Assembly: GCA_021648365.1 (NCBI GenBank)
Contig: JAKISY010000021.1
Span: forward strand, 1-54,021
From: Verrucomicrobiales bacterium
GTDB taxonomy: Bacteria > Verrucomicrobiota > Verrucomicrobiia > Verrucomicrobiales > DEV007
Length of the DNA stretch: 54,021 nt
Direction of reading: 5' to 3'
The notes beneath the pieces were generated by a model. It saw only the letters and a program-made list of their open reading frames with translations. It was not told the origin of the DNA and did no database searches. Positions 7,303-15,051 of the stretch are shown piece by piece (the first letter of the stretch is position 1; each line of letters starts with the position of its first letter). The translations under genes and the position numbers were made by a program.

Positions 7303-8811
7303 TTAGGGTTTGCGTTTGAAGCGGAGTATGGGTGCGCCTTTGGATTCTAGGTTCATGATTTGAGATTCGTCGCTGATGCTGTAGCCATCGACTTTGTCGA
7401 GTGCTTGTAGGATGAGGATTTCGAGTTCGCCAGCGGCGCCTGCGCAGGCTCGGCGGGTGCTCATCAGGGGGCCTAGTTTGAGGCTGCTCGCTTTGCTGGT
7501 GTAGCCACCGTTGAATGAATTGCAGCCTGAGAAGCCTTTGGTTTTGCCGTCTTTGGTGAAGGTGATGTTAACCGTTCTCAGGTCAGCAGCACTTGGCAAT
7601 GTTTTTTGTACGACTTCGGTGAGTTGCCACGCGGTATCGGTGAGTTTGAGCGGGGGGGCTGGGGCGGGGGCTTGGAAGGCTTTTTGTTTGCCTATTTGTT
7701 CTTTGTGAATGGGAAGTGCAGCGACCGCTGTGAGTAGATTGAGGCTGTTGACGGCGGCGTCATTAGTTCCTACAACGAATATTTGTTGGGTAACTTGGTT
7801 GGCAGCGATGAAAGATTGGAAACCAAAAGTTTGGCCGCCATGTCCGTAGAAATCTCCGATTTTCATGATGGCGTTGCCATAGAAAAAATTATCAGCCAAA
7901 GGCGACATGAGATGCATGTCGTCCTTGAGTTGATTGGCAAGAGTTTCGGTTTTGCTGTAGAGTTTGCCAGTGCTCCACGCGAGCATGAATTTTTCTAGGT
8001 CGTTGAGATTAGAGATGATTTCACCTGCACTGCCAGCAAGAGAGGGAGGCATGGAGGAGGCTTTGCCATTAAAATACCCTTGTGGCATGGAATCTAGGAT
8101 GTCTTGAGGGATGCGCGAGCCGAAGTAGGTGCGTGGCATGCCGACGGCATCGAGGATGTGGTTTTGAATGTAATCATGCCAATCGGTCTTACTTACTTTG
8201 CTGATAATATCACCAAGGATGATGTAGCCGGTATTGCAATATTTGAATGAATTGCCAGGTTTAAAGTTGGCATCGCCGTGATCGATAGCGAGTCGGATCA
8301 ATTGCTCGAAGCTGTAAGATTTGCCCTGACCCGCAAGGATCTGCATCGCCTTTTCATCGTCTTCGTAAACGTTGAGGTAATCGATGAAGCCACTGGTGTG
8401 GTTGAGCAACATGCCGATGGTTACTTGATCCCAGTAATTTTCACCTTTGATGTTGGCGAGCTGAGTGATGGCACCAGTGGGGTAGAATTTTTTTATAGGG
8501 GTATCGAGTGCGATTTTCCCTTGCTCGATGAGTTGTAGGATGGCGATGCCGGTAAAAACTTTGCTGGCGCTGCCGATCTCGAATAAGTGTTCGCTTTGGA
8601 TTTTTTCTTTGAGCTTGGGCTTAGCATAACCAGCGGTGAAGGTGTGGGTTTTTCCGTGATCTTGGACTAATAGAAGGATGCCAGTTTGGTTCTGCGTAGC
8701 AGAGAATTGATCCACGGTTTTTTGCACATTGGCAACTTGTTCTGGCGTCATAGCGGAAAGCCCAGAGGAGATCATGGTGGAAGCGAAAATGAATGAGTTG
8801 AGGAAGCGCAT
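7303..8811 (-). CDS. Secreted beta-lactamase-fold serine hydrolase with C-terminal META domain
   Basis: ATG 8811 gives a clean signal peptide (MRFLNSFIFASTMISSGLSA); the longer frame to 8898 does not. The enzyme part carries the class C beta-lactamase/DD-peptidase motifs: S81-A-S-K84 nucleophile motif, Y191-C-N193 and H324-G-G. These enzymes are periplasmic esterases or peptidases; the substrate is unknown. From about residue 395 a META (HslJ-like) domain follows, with FSGCNSFNGGY and STRRACAG. The META domain is usually a stand-alone or lipoprotein module, so the fusion is notable. Stop is 60 bp from a hairpin CATCCC/GGGATG (7275-7289). Confidence 0.9.
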   Translation of the reverse strand: MRFLNSFIFASTMISSGLSAMTPEQVANVQKTVDQFSATQNQTGILLLVQDHGKTHTFTAGYAKPKLKEKIQSEHLFEIGSASKVFTGIAILQLIEQGKIALDTPIKKFYPTGAITQLANIKGENYWDQVTIGMLLNHTSGFIDYLNVYEDDEKAMQILAGQGKSYSFEQLIRLAIDHGDANFKPGNSFKYCNTGYIILGDIISKVSKTDWHDYIQNHILDAVGMPRTYFGSRIPQDILDSMPQGYFNGKASSMPPSLAGSAGEIISNLNDLEKFMLAWSTGKLYSKTETLANQLKDDMHLMSPLADNFFYGNAIMKIGDFYGHGGQTFGFQSFIAANQVTQQIFVVGTNDAAVNSLNLLTAVAALPIHKEQIGKQKAFQAPAPAPPLKLTDTAWQLTEVVQKTLPSAADLRTVNITFTKDGKTKGFSGCNSFNGGYTSKASSLKLGPLMSTRRACAGAAGELEILILQALDKVDGYSISDESQIMNLESKGAPILRFKRKP

Positions 8812-8910
8812 GCGATGATAGGTAATGGTGTGAGGTGGGGAAATAAAGAAGGGGCAAGATGAGTGCTCATCTTCCCCCTTTTTAATGAATGGTTTCAAAT
8901 GTCTATGTGA

Positions 8911-9162
8911 TTAAAACCCTGCATCGCGAAGTTGTTGAGCGGTGGATTTATTGGAGTTTGAATTGTTATTGTTATTGCCATTGTGATACATGGATTGATG
9001 CAGGTCTTTCTTCGCTTCTCTGTCCCATTTATCAGAGCTTGATTGGTTGTTGTATTGGTTATACTGCCCATTGTTGGAGTAGTCCGAGCTCGCGCAGGAG
9101 GCTGAGATGAAGCAGGTAGCAAGTAATGCGGAGCTAGTAAGTAGTATTTTAGTTAGTTTCAT
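8911..9162 (-). CDS. Small asparagine-rich lipoprotein
   Basis: Eighty-three residues: a charged start (MKLTK), a hydrophobic stretch and a lipobox ISASC with Cys at 23, then a low-complexity mature part rich in Asn, Ser and Tyr (YNQYNN, NGNNNNNSNSN) ending in a short charged QQLRDAGF. It is probably lipid-anchored in the envelope. No family is recognised and no function is claimed. Leftward, between the PliI gene and the serine hydrolase, with 39-bp and 99-bp gaps; co-transcription with PliI is possible. Confidence 0.65.
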   Translation of the reverse strand: MKLTKILLTSSALLATCFISASCASSDYSNNGQYNQYNNQSSSDKWDREAKKDLHQSMYHNGNNNNNSNSNKSTAQQLRDAGF

Positions 9163-9201
9163 GGGTTGCGTATTTAGGTTAGAGAGGTGTGGAGTGTAGA
9201 A

Positions 9202-9774
9202 TTAGAAATCGAAAGTTTTGCTGTGGACGAATTTCCAACCAGCTTCGCCTGCTTTGAGGTGATACTGAATTTGACGCGTTTTACCTGTGGGTTTGGCATT
9301 GCTGTCGCCGTCTTTATAGACTGGAAAGTTGCGTACCAATACGCCTTCGACTGGCGCGAACTCATCGTGTCCCATGTAGCCTTTCATTTGCTCCTTGGTG
9401 AGCTCGGGCATGTAGATGGGCGTGATCGATTTATTTTTGTTGGAAGCGTAGGCGATGAGCGAGCCGTAGCTGCCACTACCTGCAGAAGTGATGGCGATAT
9501 AAATTTCTGGGAAGCCGTCATTATTGAGGTCGTCGATCTCGACGGCAGTGACCGCGCCTTCGGCTTCTACCGTGATGGCTTTGTCGTCGGCAAGGCCTTT
9601 TGGGGTGATCTTTACTTTGTTGAGAGAACTGTCGTTTGCGCATTGAATGCGGAAGCTGACTTTTTCCAGAGTGACGGTCTTATCAAAGGCTTTTTGGGCA
9701 TTTGCAGAAAGGGTGAGCAGAGAGAGGCTTAAACTAAGTGCCAAGAGGGACTTGATGATGGTGGATGATTTCAT
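9202..9774 (-). CDS. PliI-type periplasmic inhibitor of I-type lysozyme
   Basis: A signal peptide (residues 1-26, cut after LSANA) precedes a mature domain with PliI-family features: the FDKTVTLEKVSFRIQCAND opening, the DLNNDGFPEIYI segment, the protruding inhibitory loop SAGSGSYGS (97-105) and the KGYMGHDEF and FPVYKDGDSNAKP blocks. PliI proteins block invertebrate-type (goose/I-type) lysozymes in the periplasm, suggesting contact with animal hosts or grazers. The family match is strong, the exact lysozyme specificity is inferred. Confidence 0.88.
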   Translation of the reverse strand: MKSSTIIKSLLALSLSLSLLTLSANAQKAFDKTVTLEKVSFRIQCANDSSLNKVKITPKGLADDKAITVEAEGAVTAVEIDDLNNDGFPEIYIAITSAGSGSYGSLIAYASNKNKSITPIYMPELTKEQMKGYMGHDEFAPVEGVLVRNFPVYKDGDSNAKPTGKTRQIQYHLKAGEAGWKFVHSKTFDF

Positions 9775-9914
9775 TTTATAAGTAAATATAGCTGTATTGT
9801 TACATTAAGATTACGGAAAATAGAGGAGGCATGTTGAGGTGGCAAGGTTAAAGTTAAGGTTTGTTAAGGGGATTTATTGAACGATTGGAATGGGGACGTT
9901 TTAGCGATCTGGAT

Positions 9915-9942
9915 GTAAAGCGGCGTCGAGCCGCCGCACTCC
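9915..9942. repeat. REP-like GC palindrome
   Basis: CGGCG-TCGAG-CCGCCG forms a short GC hairpin after GTAAAG and before CACTCC. It resembles the other short palindromes in the window (13584, 16492, 31414, 49706, 50065) in size and intergenic setting but not in sequence. Confidence 0.5.
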
Positions 9943-9954
9943 ATAGACTGGTGA

Positions 9955-10368
9955 TTATTTTGTAGCTTTGTGGGGGACATGCGGTGCCAATTTCCAGACG
10001 ACCCAGGCGCAGGCGTAGAGGCAGGCGTCTTTGGCGAGGCCACCGTGCATGTCGCCTACTGAGTCATAGAAATTGTTGCTGATCACTAAGACGATGAGGA
10101 TGCTCATGGTGACACTGGCGGTGAGGACGGTGAGGCGTTCCAAGAATCCGCTACAGAGTAGCAGACCCATGGCGATCATGCCTATTCCTAGGATGATGAG
10201 CCAGCTAGCTGGATCGGGCCAATAGAGGCCTGAGTTTTCTACCACCCGCGTCTGCATGGTGGTGGGCATGAGCATTTTTGGCACCAGTCCTTCCCAGATC
10301 CAGACTAAGCCTAATGCCCAACGGCAGGTGATTTTCAGTTGATAGAGTAGTGTGTGGTGTTCGTTCAT
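9955..10368 (-). CDS. DoxX-like membrane protein
   Basis: From ATG 10368 (137 residues) the protein has four transmembrane helices in the DoxX pattern. The first helix is followed by the family motif WIWEGLVPKML, then helices around GIGMIAMGLLLCSGF and ILIVLVISNNFYD, and a conserved GDMHGGLAKD before the last. DoxX-like proteins sit in the inner membrane and are linked to redox or quinone functions; none is shown here. It is the distal gene of the leftward cluster that starts at the GbsR regulator, 115 bp after the preceding membrane gene. Confidence 0.8.
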   Translation of the reverse strand: MNEHHTLLYQLKITCRWALGLVWIWEGLVPKMLMPTTMQTRVVENSGLYWPDPASWLIILGIGMIAMGLLLCSGFLERLTVLTASVTMSILIVLVISNNFYDSVGDMHGGLAKDACLYACAWVVWKLAPHVPHKATK

Positions 10369-10483
10369 GTGGGTTGTGGGTGTATGATGTTGGTGGAAAA
10401 TGTCGAGAATCTTTGCGTCAAGGCTTGCGCAGCGGGTGGGGAAGCCCACGCTACTTTTTTGCAGTTAGGTTAGAGGGCAGTTT

Positions 10484-10906
10484 TTATTGAAAGGCTGCGA
10501 GCAGGTAGATGAAGGCGGCGCCGCCGTAGCAGAAGGTGAGAGTCCAGTGAATGAGGGTTTCTTTGGTTTTGCCGCGCCAATTGTCCCAGCTGTAAAAGAA
10601 CCATTGAATGGCGGTGCGGATGAGCCAGAAAAAACCGACACCCGCTGCGAACCAACGGGTCATCTCATAGCGAGCTTCGCCGATGTCGCTGGCAAAGCGT
10701 AGAGTGATGGTCGCAAAGATCAGCAGCGTGATGGTGATGAACCACTTGTGCACGGTGAACACTTGTTGCAGTAGCTTGGGGAGGGTCTTGAGGTCGTCTT
10801 GCCACAGCAGTAGTTTGTCGAGGCGAAGGTTGATCGCAGCGATCATGAGTTGCCCTATGGCTGCTGCGATGAGGATTTCTGTGATATAGTTGAGAATGAT
10901 GTTCAT
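10484..10906 (-). CDS. Four-helix membrane protein A (paralogue of 10950-11369)
   Basis: ATG 10906 is chosen because it opens directly on a hydrophobic helix. The 140-residue protein has four predicted membrane helices, with LLQQVFTVHKWFITITLLIFATITL and RTAIQWFFYSWDNW as recognisable blocks. The neighbour upstream shares the order: an N-terminal helix, a K/R-rich turn before a QVF/QMFWV helix, then RLIVQFF/RTAIQWFF. No family is recognised. The pairing with DCC1-MBOAT and DoxX suggests a membrane lipid or redox role, which is inference. Confidence 0.75.
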   Translation of the reverse strand: MNIILNYITEILIAAAIGQLMIAAINLRLDKLLLWQDDLKTLPKLLQQVFTVHKWFITITLLIFATITLRFASDIGEARYEMTRWFAAGVGFFWLIRTAIQWFFYSWDNWRGKTKETLIHWTLTFCYGGAAFIYLLAAFQ

Positions 10907-10949
10907 AGTTGTTATGGGTGTTAGTTTGGTATTATTTGAGAAAGCGAGG

Positions 10950-11369
10950 TTAAGGAAAGAGAGCTGCCCAGCCGTAAACACTGCTGAGGAAGATGAAAAT
11001 CAGGGTGAGGGCATGGTAGCCGTATTTGTAAAACCAGTTAGTGAGGTAGGGGGTGGCGTCGAAGATGAAAAATTGAACGATGAGACGGGTGAGCCAAAAG
11101 ATGGCGATCATGGCGCACATAGCTCGTGCAAGTGGACTGCCTCCGGCGAGGGTCTCGGTATAGGCGAGCGTGATGGTGCCGAAGCTGACGATCATCAATA
11201 CGATGAAGGCTCCGTAAACCCAGAACATTTGACGCATCATTTTGGGTAGGCAGGCTAGGGTGTTTTTCCAATCCAAGGCGCGAGGGGTACTGGCACTGGC
11301 GAACAGAATGCCAAAGTGGGCGATGCCGGCGAGGGTGAGTGCGGTGTTTAAGGTGATGGTAGTAGGCAT
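10950..11369 (-). CDS. Four-helix membrane protein B (paralogue of 10484-10906)
   Basis: This 139-residue membrane protein starts six bases after the stop of the DCC1-MBOAT gene, so the two are almost certainly co-transcribed. Four helices: residues about 5-25, 45-65, 83-105 and 118-137. Blocks CLPKMMRQMFWVYGAFIVLM and FWLTRLIVQFF align with TLPKLLQQVFTVHKWFITI and FWLIRTAIQWFF in protein A. A tandem duplication followed by divergence is the simplest reading. No function is known to me. Confidence 0.8.
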   Translation of the reverse strand: MPTTITLNTALTLAGIAHFGILFASASTPRALDWKNTLACLPKMMRQMFWVYGAFIVLMIVSFGTITLAYTETLAGGSPLARAMCAMIAIFWLTRLIVQFFIFDATPYLTNWFYKYGYHALTLIFIFLSSVYGWAALFP

Positions 11370-11374
11370 AAGTC

Positions 11375-12553
11375 TTAGTGGGTGAAAAGTTGAAGTATGG
11401 GGGCGATGACTTGGGTGATGAAGGCGGGATGAAAAAGGATGGGAGCTGGAACCAAGACGGTGAGTAGAGTGATGGGCTTGTTTTGTAAGCAGGTGAATCC
11501 CTTTTGCATCAGCAGCATGCTGACCTGTATGAGAAAATACAGTGTTGGCAGCCCATAGCCTGCCCGTGCGGGCAGTGAGATGGCAACTTCGTGGACTAAA
11601 CCAGAAACGGCGAAAACTGCGATGATTGCAGTGGTGGTGCCTTGCCTTTTTGCGATAGGGCGGAAAATATGGAGGCGAGCCCAGTCACTGAAAGCGCGAT
11701 TCCAACGAGCTCCCCAGAAATCGCTGAGGGTTGTGGCTGCCCACGGGGCGTTCATGATAGGATCAACAGGGAAACCGAGCCTTCGCCAAAGCTGAGCGAG
11801 CAGGGTGAAGAGGCCGAAGTGAAATATGCTTAGCAACAGGGCTATGCCAAGCCAGCCTAAAATCAAAGGGTCACTAACTTTTGGTAAAATGAATAGCGCA
11901 AGCAAGAGGGCAACAATGATATAGCTGAGTGCTGCGAACAGAGGTAGGGGAGTTTTTTTGCGCTGATCGCCATAGTGAAAAGCTTGAGTAGCCATGCCAA
12001 TCCAGGCAAAATAGAGCGGGTGGACTTGGAGGAACCCGCCCGCTGTCCTGAACATCATGGTTTTGAAGCTTATCCATAGGGCAGTGCAAAGTAGGACCAT
12101 GTAGAAACAGTCTGAGATTGCGGTGAGATGATCTATAAGGGTGGCGGCGGCAACGAGTGCTAGTAGAATGAGCCAGCCGAGGGCGCGGCGCTTTGGGATG
12201 GTAGTCGCTTGGACTTGGCAAGTTCCGCCGAGGCAGTGGCGATTTTTTGCGATCACTCGATAGGCGAAATGAGCGAGTTGATGCAATCCCGGCAGGCTGA
12301 AGAGCAGAGCGAAGGGGCGGGTGAACCAGAAGAGGTGGGCGATGAGAATCGCTGCATCGGCTCCAGCCAACAGGCGGGTTTGATCTCGATCGATCCACTG
12401 CAGCTTCATTTCGCTTTCATTCGCGCCATTTTCGAAAGGCAGGCAGGTGATCTGAACCCTTTCGAGATGACTTCTCAAACGTTCGATACCGCCAGTGCAC
12501 AAACGGCAGCTGCCGTCGTAATAGAGTTCCCCACTGTTAGTCGTTTCAGTCAT
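11375..12553 (-). CDS. DCC1-type thiol oxidoreductase fused to an MBOAT/wax-synthase-like acyltransferase
   Basis: Residues 9-120 are a DCC1 (YuxK/DUF393) thioredoxin-like domain with YYDGSC16RLC19; residues 125-392 form a polytopic membrane domain with the MBOAT_2/wax-synthase signature DFWGARWNR (278-286) and the catalytic histidine in SGLVH321E. The first part should do thiol-disulfide chemistry, the second O-acyl transfer to a lipid or other alcohol in the membrane. The fusion suggests a redox-controlled acyltransferase, which is inference. An operator-like palindrome (12552-12571) overlaps the start codon, matching one upstream of the GbsR gene. Protein B follows after six bases. Confidence 0.85.
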   Translation of the reverse strand: MTETTNSGELYYDGSCRLCTGGIERLRSHLERVQITCLPFENGANESEMKLQWIDRDQTRLLAGADAAILIAHLFWFTRPFALLFSLPGLHQLAHFAYRVIAKNRHCLGGTCQVQATTIPKRRALGWLILLALVAAATLIDHLTAISDCFYMVLLCTALWISFKTMMFRTAGGFLQVHPLYFAWIGMATQAFHYGDQRKKTPLPLFAALSYIIVALLLALFILPKVSDPLILGWLGIALLLSIFHFGLFTLLAQLWRRLGFPVDPIMNAPWAATTLSDFWGARWNRAFSDWARLHIFRPIAKRQGTTTAIIAVFAVSGLVHEVAISLPARAGYGLPTLYFLIQVSMLLMQKGFTCLQNKPITLLTVLVPAPILFHPAFITQVIAPILQLFTH

Positions 12554-12571
12554 TTCTGTTAATAGAGAAAT
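12552..12571. promoter_or_regulatory. Operator-like palindrome at the start of the DCC1-MBOAT gene
   Basis: ATTTCTGTTAATAGAGAAAT matches the palindrome before the GbsR gene at 15 of 20 positions, including the whole TTTCTGT half-site. It overlaps the ATG (12551-12553), so a bound repressor would cover the translation start and the promoter, whose -10 may be the TATATT just upstream. Identity as a GbsR/MarR site is inferred from the paired occurrence. Confidence 0.65.
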
Positions 12572-12609
12572 ATATTGATAAATAAAAAGAGTGAAGCTTG
12601 CTGCTGGCT

Positions 12610-13146
12610 TTATTTGAGTAAACCGAGGGGTTTGAGTAGTTTGTCACCCATTTTGAAGGCTTTGATGGCGGTTTTGGTCGGCAGTTTGTCCATGCGGTCG
12701 TAAACGTCGCTGGCAAGTTCAAAAAATTCGAGTAGGTCTTCGATTTTCTTTTTGGCGTATTTTTCTTCGCTGTCTTTGGCGTCGGAGGCCTCGATGGCGC
12801 AAGTGCGAAGATTGCTGAGGGTGGGGTCGATTTCGCGACGTTTGCGTTCGGCTGCGATGACGCGGAACATTTCATAGACGTCGTGCATCGATTCAAAGTG
12901 ATCGCGGCGATCACCTGGGATATGAACGACTTTGACGATGCGCCAGTTCTGTAATTCTTTGAGGCTGTTGCTGACGTTAGAGCGAGCGACTCCGAGTTGG
13001 TCGCAGATTTCTTCGGCATTGAGTGGCTTCTCCGAAGTGAACAGTAAGGCGTGGATTTGCGCCACAGTGCGATTGATGCCCCATTTGGTGCCCATCTCTC
13101 CCCAGTGGAGGATGAAGTTTTGTAAAAATGGACTAAGATCTTTCAT
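12610..13146 (-). CDS. GbsR/MarR-family transcriptional regulator
   Basis: The 178-residue protein is a winged-helix regulator of the GbsR subgroup: GEMGTKWGINRTVAQIHALLFTSEKPLNAEE, the recognition helix GVARSNVSNSLKEL, and a wing with VHIPGDRRDHFE. GbsR relatives respond to choline, glycine betaine or related ligands, but this subgroup is broad. The C-terminal helices are long and probably dimerise. A perfect 8-bp inverted repeat lies 8-27 bp upstream of its ATG, and a copy lies at the start of the next gene, so autoregulation together with control of the downstream membrane cluster is likely. Confidence 0.9.
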   Translation of the reverse strand: MKDLSPFLQNFILHWGEMGTKWGINRTVAQIHALLFTSEKPLNAEEICDQLGVARSNVSNSLKELQNWRIVKVVHIPGDRRDHFESMHDVYEMFRVIAAERKRREIDPTLSNLRTCAIEASDAKDSEEKYAKKKIEDLLEFFELASDVYDRMDKLPTKTAIKAFKMGDKLLKPLGLLK

Positions 13147-13153
13147 TTCGGTT

Positions 13154-13173
13154 GTTTCTGTCTATACAGAAAC
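13154..13173. promoter_or_regulatory. Perfect operator palindrome before the GbsR gene
   Basis: GTTTCTGT-CTAT-ACAGAAAC: two perfect 8-bp arms around a 4-bp centre, the right size for a MarR/GbsR dimer. It lies 8 bp upstream of the regulator's ATG. A 15/20 copy is at 12552-12571. Confidence 0.8.
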
Positions 13174-13240
13174 ATAAGAATAAAGAAGTGCAAGGGGAAT
13201 AAGGAAAAAAGTAAATAAATTTCCGTAGTAGGGAGAATGG

Positions 13241-13288
13241 CGAACGTCTCATTAAAAGCGACGGCCGTCGTTTTTAATGAGACGTTCG
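13241..13288. repeat. 48-bp near-perfect loopless palindrome
   Basis: Two 24-bp arms meet with no spacer (centre CGGCCG around 13262-13267) and match at 23 of 24 positions. The outer part reads CGAACGTCTCATTAAA and returns as TTTAATGAGACGTTCG. It could form a cruciform or a very long RNA hairpin. It lies 95 bp upstream of the GbsR start and 354 bp downstream of the SQR stop, so it may end the leftward sulfide operon; there is no clear U-tract. Confidence 0.9.
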
Positions 13289-13549
13289 TGTGGTGGTGGT
13301 GAGAGGAGAGGGGTGCTGAAGAGCCAATTTTTCTAGTTTAGGGGGAAGATCAGTAAGATGGGTGGAGGAAACTAAGCGAAGGGAAACTGCCAATCTATGC
13401 CACGGGGGGGAAAGGTTTTTTCACGCAGAGATGCAGAGATGCAGAGGAAGATGGAGGGCATAGCGGAGAGGGCGTGAAGAATTTTCCTCGCTAAGGAGGC
13501 AAAGAATCGCAAAGGTGAGAATAAGGTGGTATTTGTATGGTGAGTGTGG

Positions 13550-13637
13550 AACAGCTTTGAAAGCTGTGGGTATGGCGGCGGGGGGACAGGTTGGAAGCCT
13601 GTCCTACGTTGGTGGATAAAGAGTGGCGGCAAGCCGC
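13550..13637. repeat. Cluster of three REP-like hairpins
   Basis: AACAGCTTTGAAAGCTGT (13550-13567), GGACAGGTTGGAAGCCTGTCC followed by TACGTTGGTGG (13584-13615), and GCGGCAAGCCGC (13626-13637). The middle one carries the CTAC-TTGGTGG tail seen again at 50086-50100 and in weaker form elsewhere, which suggests a REP-type family spread by a RAYT transposase. Confidence 0.7.
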
Positions 13638-13641
13638 ATGC

Positions 13642-14781
13642 TCAAATGGTGGCGGTTGGGATGAGATACCAGTAGGCTTTGTTGAATGCCATTTTTTGAT
13701 AGTGCATCAGGGCGTTGGGTGCTTTGAGCACTGGAGGAGAGGAGTAGTCGAAGTCGATGATGCTGGCTTTGCTGTAACCCGTTTCTAAGAAGCACATGAC
13801 ATGCCCCTCGTAAACGCAGTCTTCTCCGAGTTCTTGTCCGCGTATGTCAGCGACGATTTGTTTGGCGATGACGGGGCCTTCGAAGTGGGCGGTGCTGCCT
13901 GCTTTGCTGATGGGAATATCGGTGGTATCTCCGAGTGCCCAGATGTTTTTGTGGTCACCGGCGTGCAGAGTTTGTTTGTTAGTTTTGACCCAGCCTTTGG
14001 CATCGGCGATATCATGCCCTTGCAGGAATGGAACTCCACGATGGGGAGGGATCATGATCAGTAGATCGTAATCTAGTTCGGTTCCTTCTAAACTGAGTGC
14101 CTTTTTTTCATCAGCTTTGACTTCTTCGAGATTGAAAAAGGTTTCGATGTTGATGTTGCGCTCTTGCAGGATGGGCTCAGCGACTTCGGCTACGCTAGGG
14201 ATGTTGAATACAGCATTGAGCGGGAAGGTGTAGGTGATTTCAGTTTTATCACGCAGGCCTTTTTCTTTGATGAATTCTTCAAAGAGAAAGGTGAACTCTA
14301 GTGGTGCGACGGGACATTTGTAAGGTAGACCGCCGACGCCGATGACTACTTTGCCGCCTCGGAACTCTTGCAAGATCTGATAGAGAGCGAAAGAGTCCTT
14401 TTCAGTGTAGAAGTGATTTCCACCTTCGCTTAGTCCTGGGATGTCTTGTGGACAAGGTACTGAACCTGTGGCGATGACAAGGTAGTCGTAGGTAACGGTG
14501 TCGCCATTATCGAGTATCACTTGTTGGTTCTCATTATCGAGTTGCTCGACTTTGCCGATCAAGAGGTTGATTTGTTTTTTTAACAAACTACGCACAGGTC
14601 GAGTGAGTGAGCGGGCGTCTTCACGACCGAAAGGCACGTAGAGCCAACCGGGCTGATAGTGGTGCTGCTCGGAAGCACTGATCACTGTGATCTGAGCTTC
14701 GTCATCGTCGAGTTTCTTTGCTAAGGTGTTAGCGACGATGCAACCTCCTGTGCCTCCTCCGATAATGAGAATATTTTTCAT
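13642..14781 (-). CDS. Sulfide:quinone oxidoreductase-like FAD enzyme
   Basis: ATG 14781 opens directly on the FAD-binding MKNILIIGGGTGG. The 379-residue flavoprotein keeps the SQR/FCSD pattern: a second nucleotide-binding stretch with VIATGSVPC, the VGGLPYKC156P block, ALGDTTDIPISKAGSTAHF near the flavin, and C330 in the C-terminal HVMCFLETG. C156 and C330 are placed like the redox pair that carries sulfide as persulfide in SQR. It probably oxidises sulfide at the membrane and passes electrons to quinone. It starts one base after the TusA stop, so the operon DsrE-TusA-SQR is certain in layout. Exact SQR type is not determined. Confidence 0.85.
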   Translation of the reverse strand: MKNILIIGGGTGGCIVANTLAKKLDDDEAQITVISASEQHHYQPGWLYVPFGREDARSLTRPVRSLLKKQINLLIGKVEQLDNENQQVILDNGDTVTYDYLVIATGSVPCPQDIPGLSEGGNHFYTEKDSFALYQILQEFRGGKVVIGVGGLPYKCPVAPLEFTFLFEEFIKEKGLRDKTEITYTFPLNAVFNIPSVAEVAEPILQERNINIETFFNLEEVKADEKKALSLEGTELDYDLLIMIPPHRGVPFLQGHDIADAKGWVKTNKQTLHAGDHKNIWALGDTTDIPISKAGSTAHFEGPVIAKQIVADIRGQELGEDCVYEGHVMCFLETGYSKASIIDFDYSSPPVLKAPNALMHYQKMAFNKAYWYLIPTATI

Positions 14782-14782
14782 G

Positions 14783-15022
14783 TTAGTGGGTTTTCTTGAT
14801 GATGAATTTAACAGCGCCATCGACGTCTTCTTGCCCGAGTAACTCGTGTTTGGCTTTGGCTACCCAAGCGGGTAGATCTTTTTGACTGCCGGCGTCACTT
14901 GAGATGACGGCGAGTACGTCGCCGACTTCTGCGTCGCGAACCATGCGGATCAGTTCCATCAGAGGACCGGGGCAGAAGCTGCCTCGTGCGTCACTTTCTT
15001 TGGTGATTACTACGTTTTCCAT
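14783..15022 (-). CDS. TusA-family sulfurtransferase
   Basis: This small cytosolic sulfur carrier of 79 residues has the TusA core: DARGSFC17PGPLMEL, with C17 of the CPxP-type motif as the persulfide-carrying cysteine, then GDVLAVISSDAGSQKDLPAW. TusA proteins relay sulfane sulfur; linked to SQR and a DsrE-like protein, this one most likely handles persulfide from sulfide oxidation rather than tRNA thiolation. The stop is adjacent to the SQR start. Confidence 0.93.
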   Translation of the reverse strand: MENVVITKESDARGSFCPGPLMELIRMVRDAEVGDVLAVISSDAGSQKDLPAWVAKAKHELLGQEDVDGAVKFIIKKTH

Positions 15023-15051
15023 AATAGGTATTGGTTGGAGTTAGTCTGGTC

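Larger units (their letters stand above)
13147..13641. other. Repeat-dense intergenic region
   Basis: No gene is supported in these 495 bp. They contain the GbsR operator (13154-13173), a 48-bp palindrome (13241-13288), the TGCCAATC motif (13388), GCAGAGAT units (13421-13446), a CGCAAAG-type arm (13487-13515) and three REP-like hairpins (13550-13567, 13584-13615, 13626-13637). Confidence 0.7.

Noticed and set aside
9187..9732. 181-codon plus-strand frame opposite the PliI gene
   Set aside because: Shadow of the lysozyme inhibitor; no motif support.
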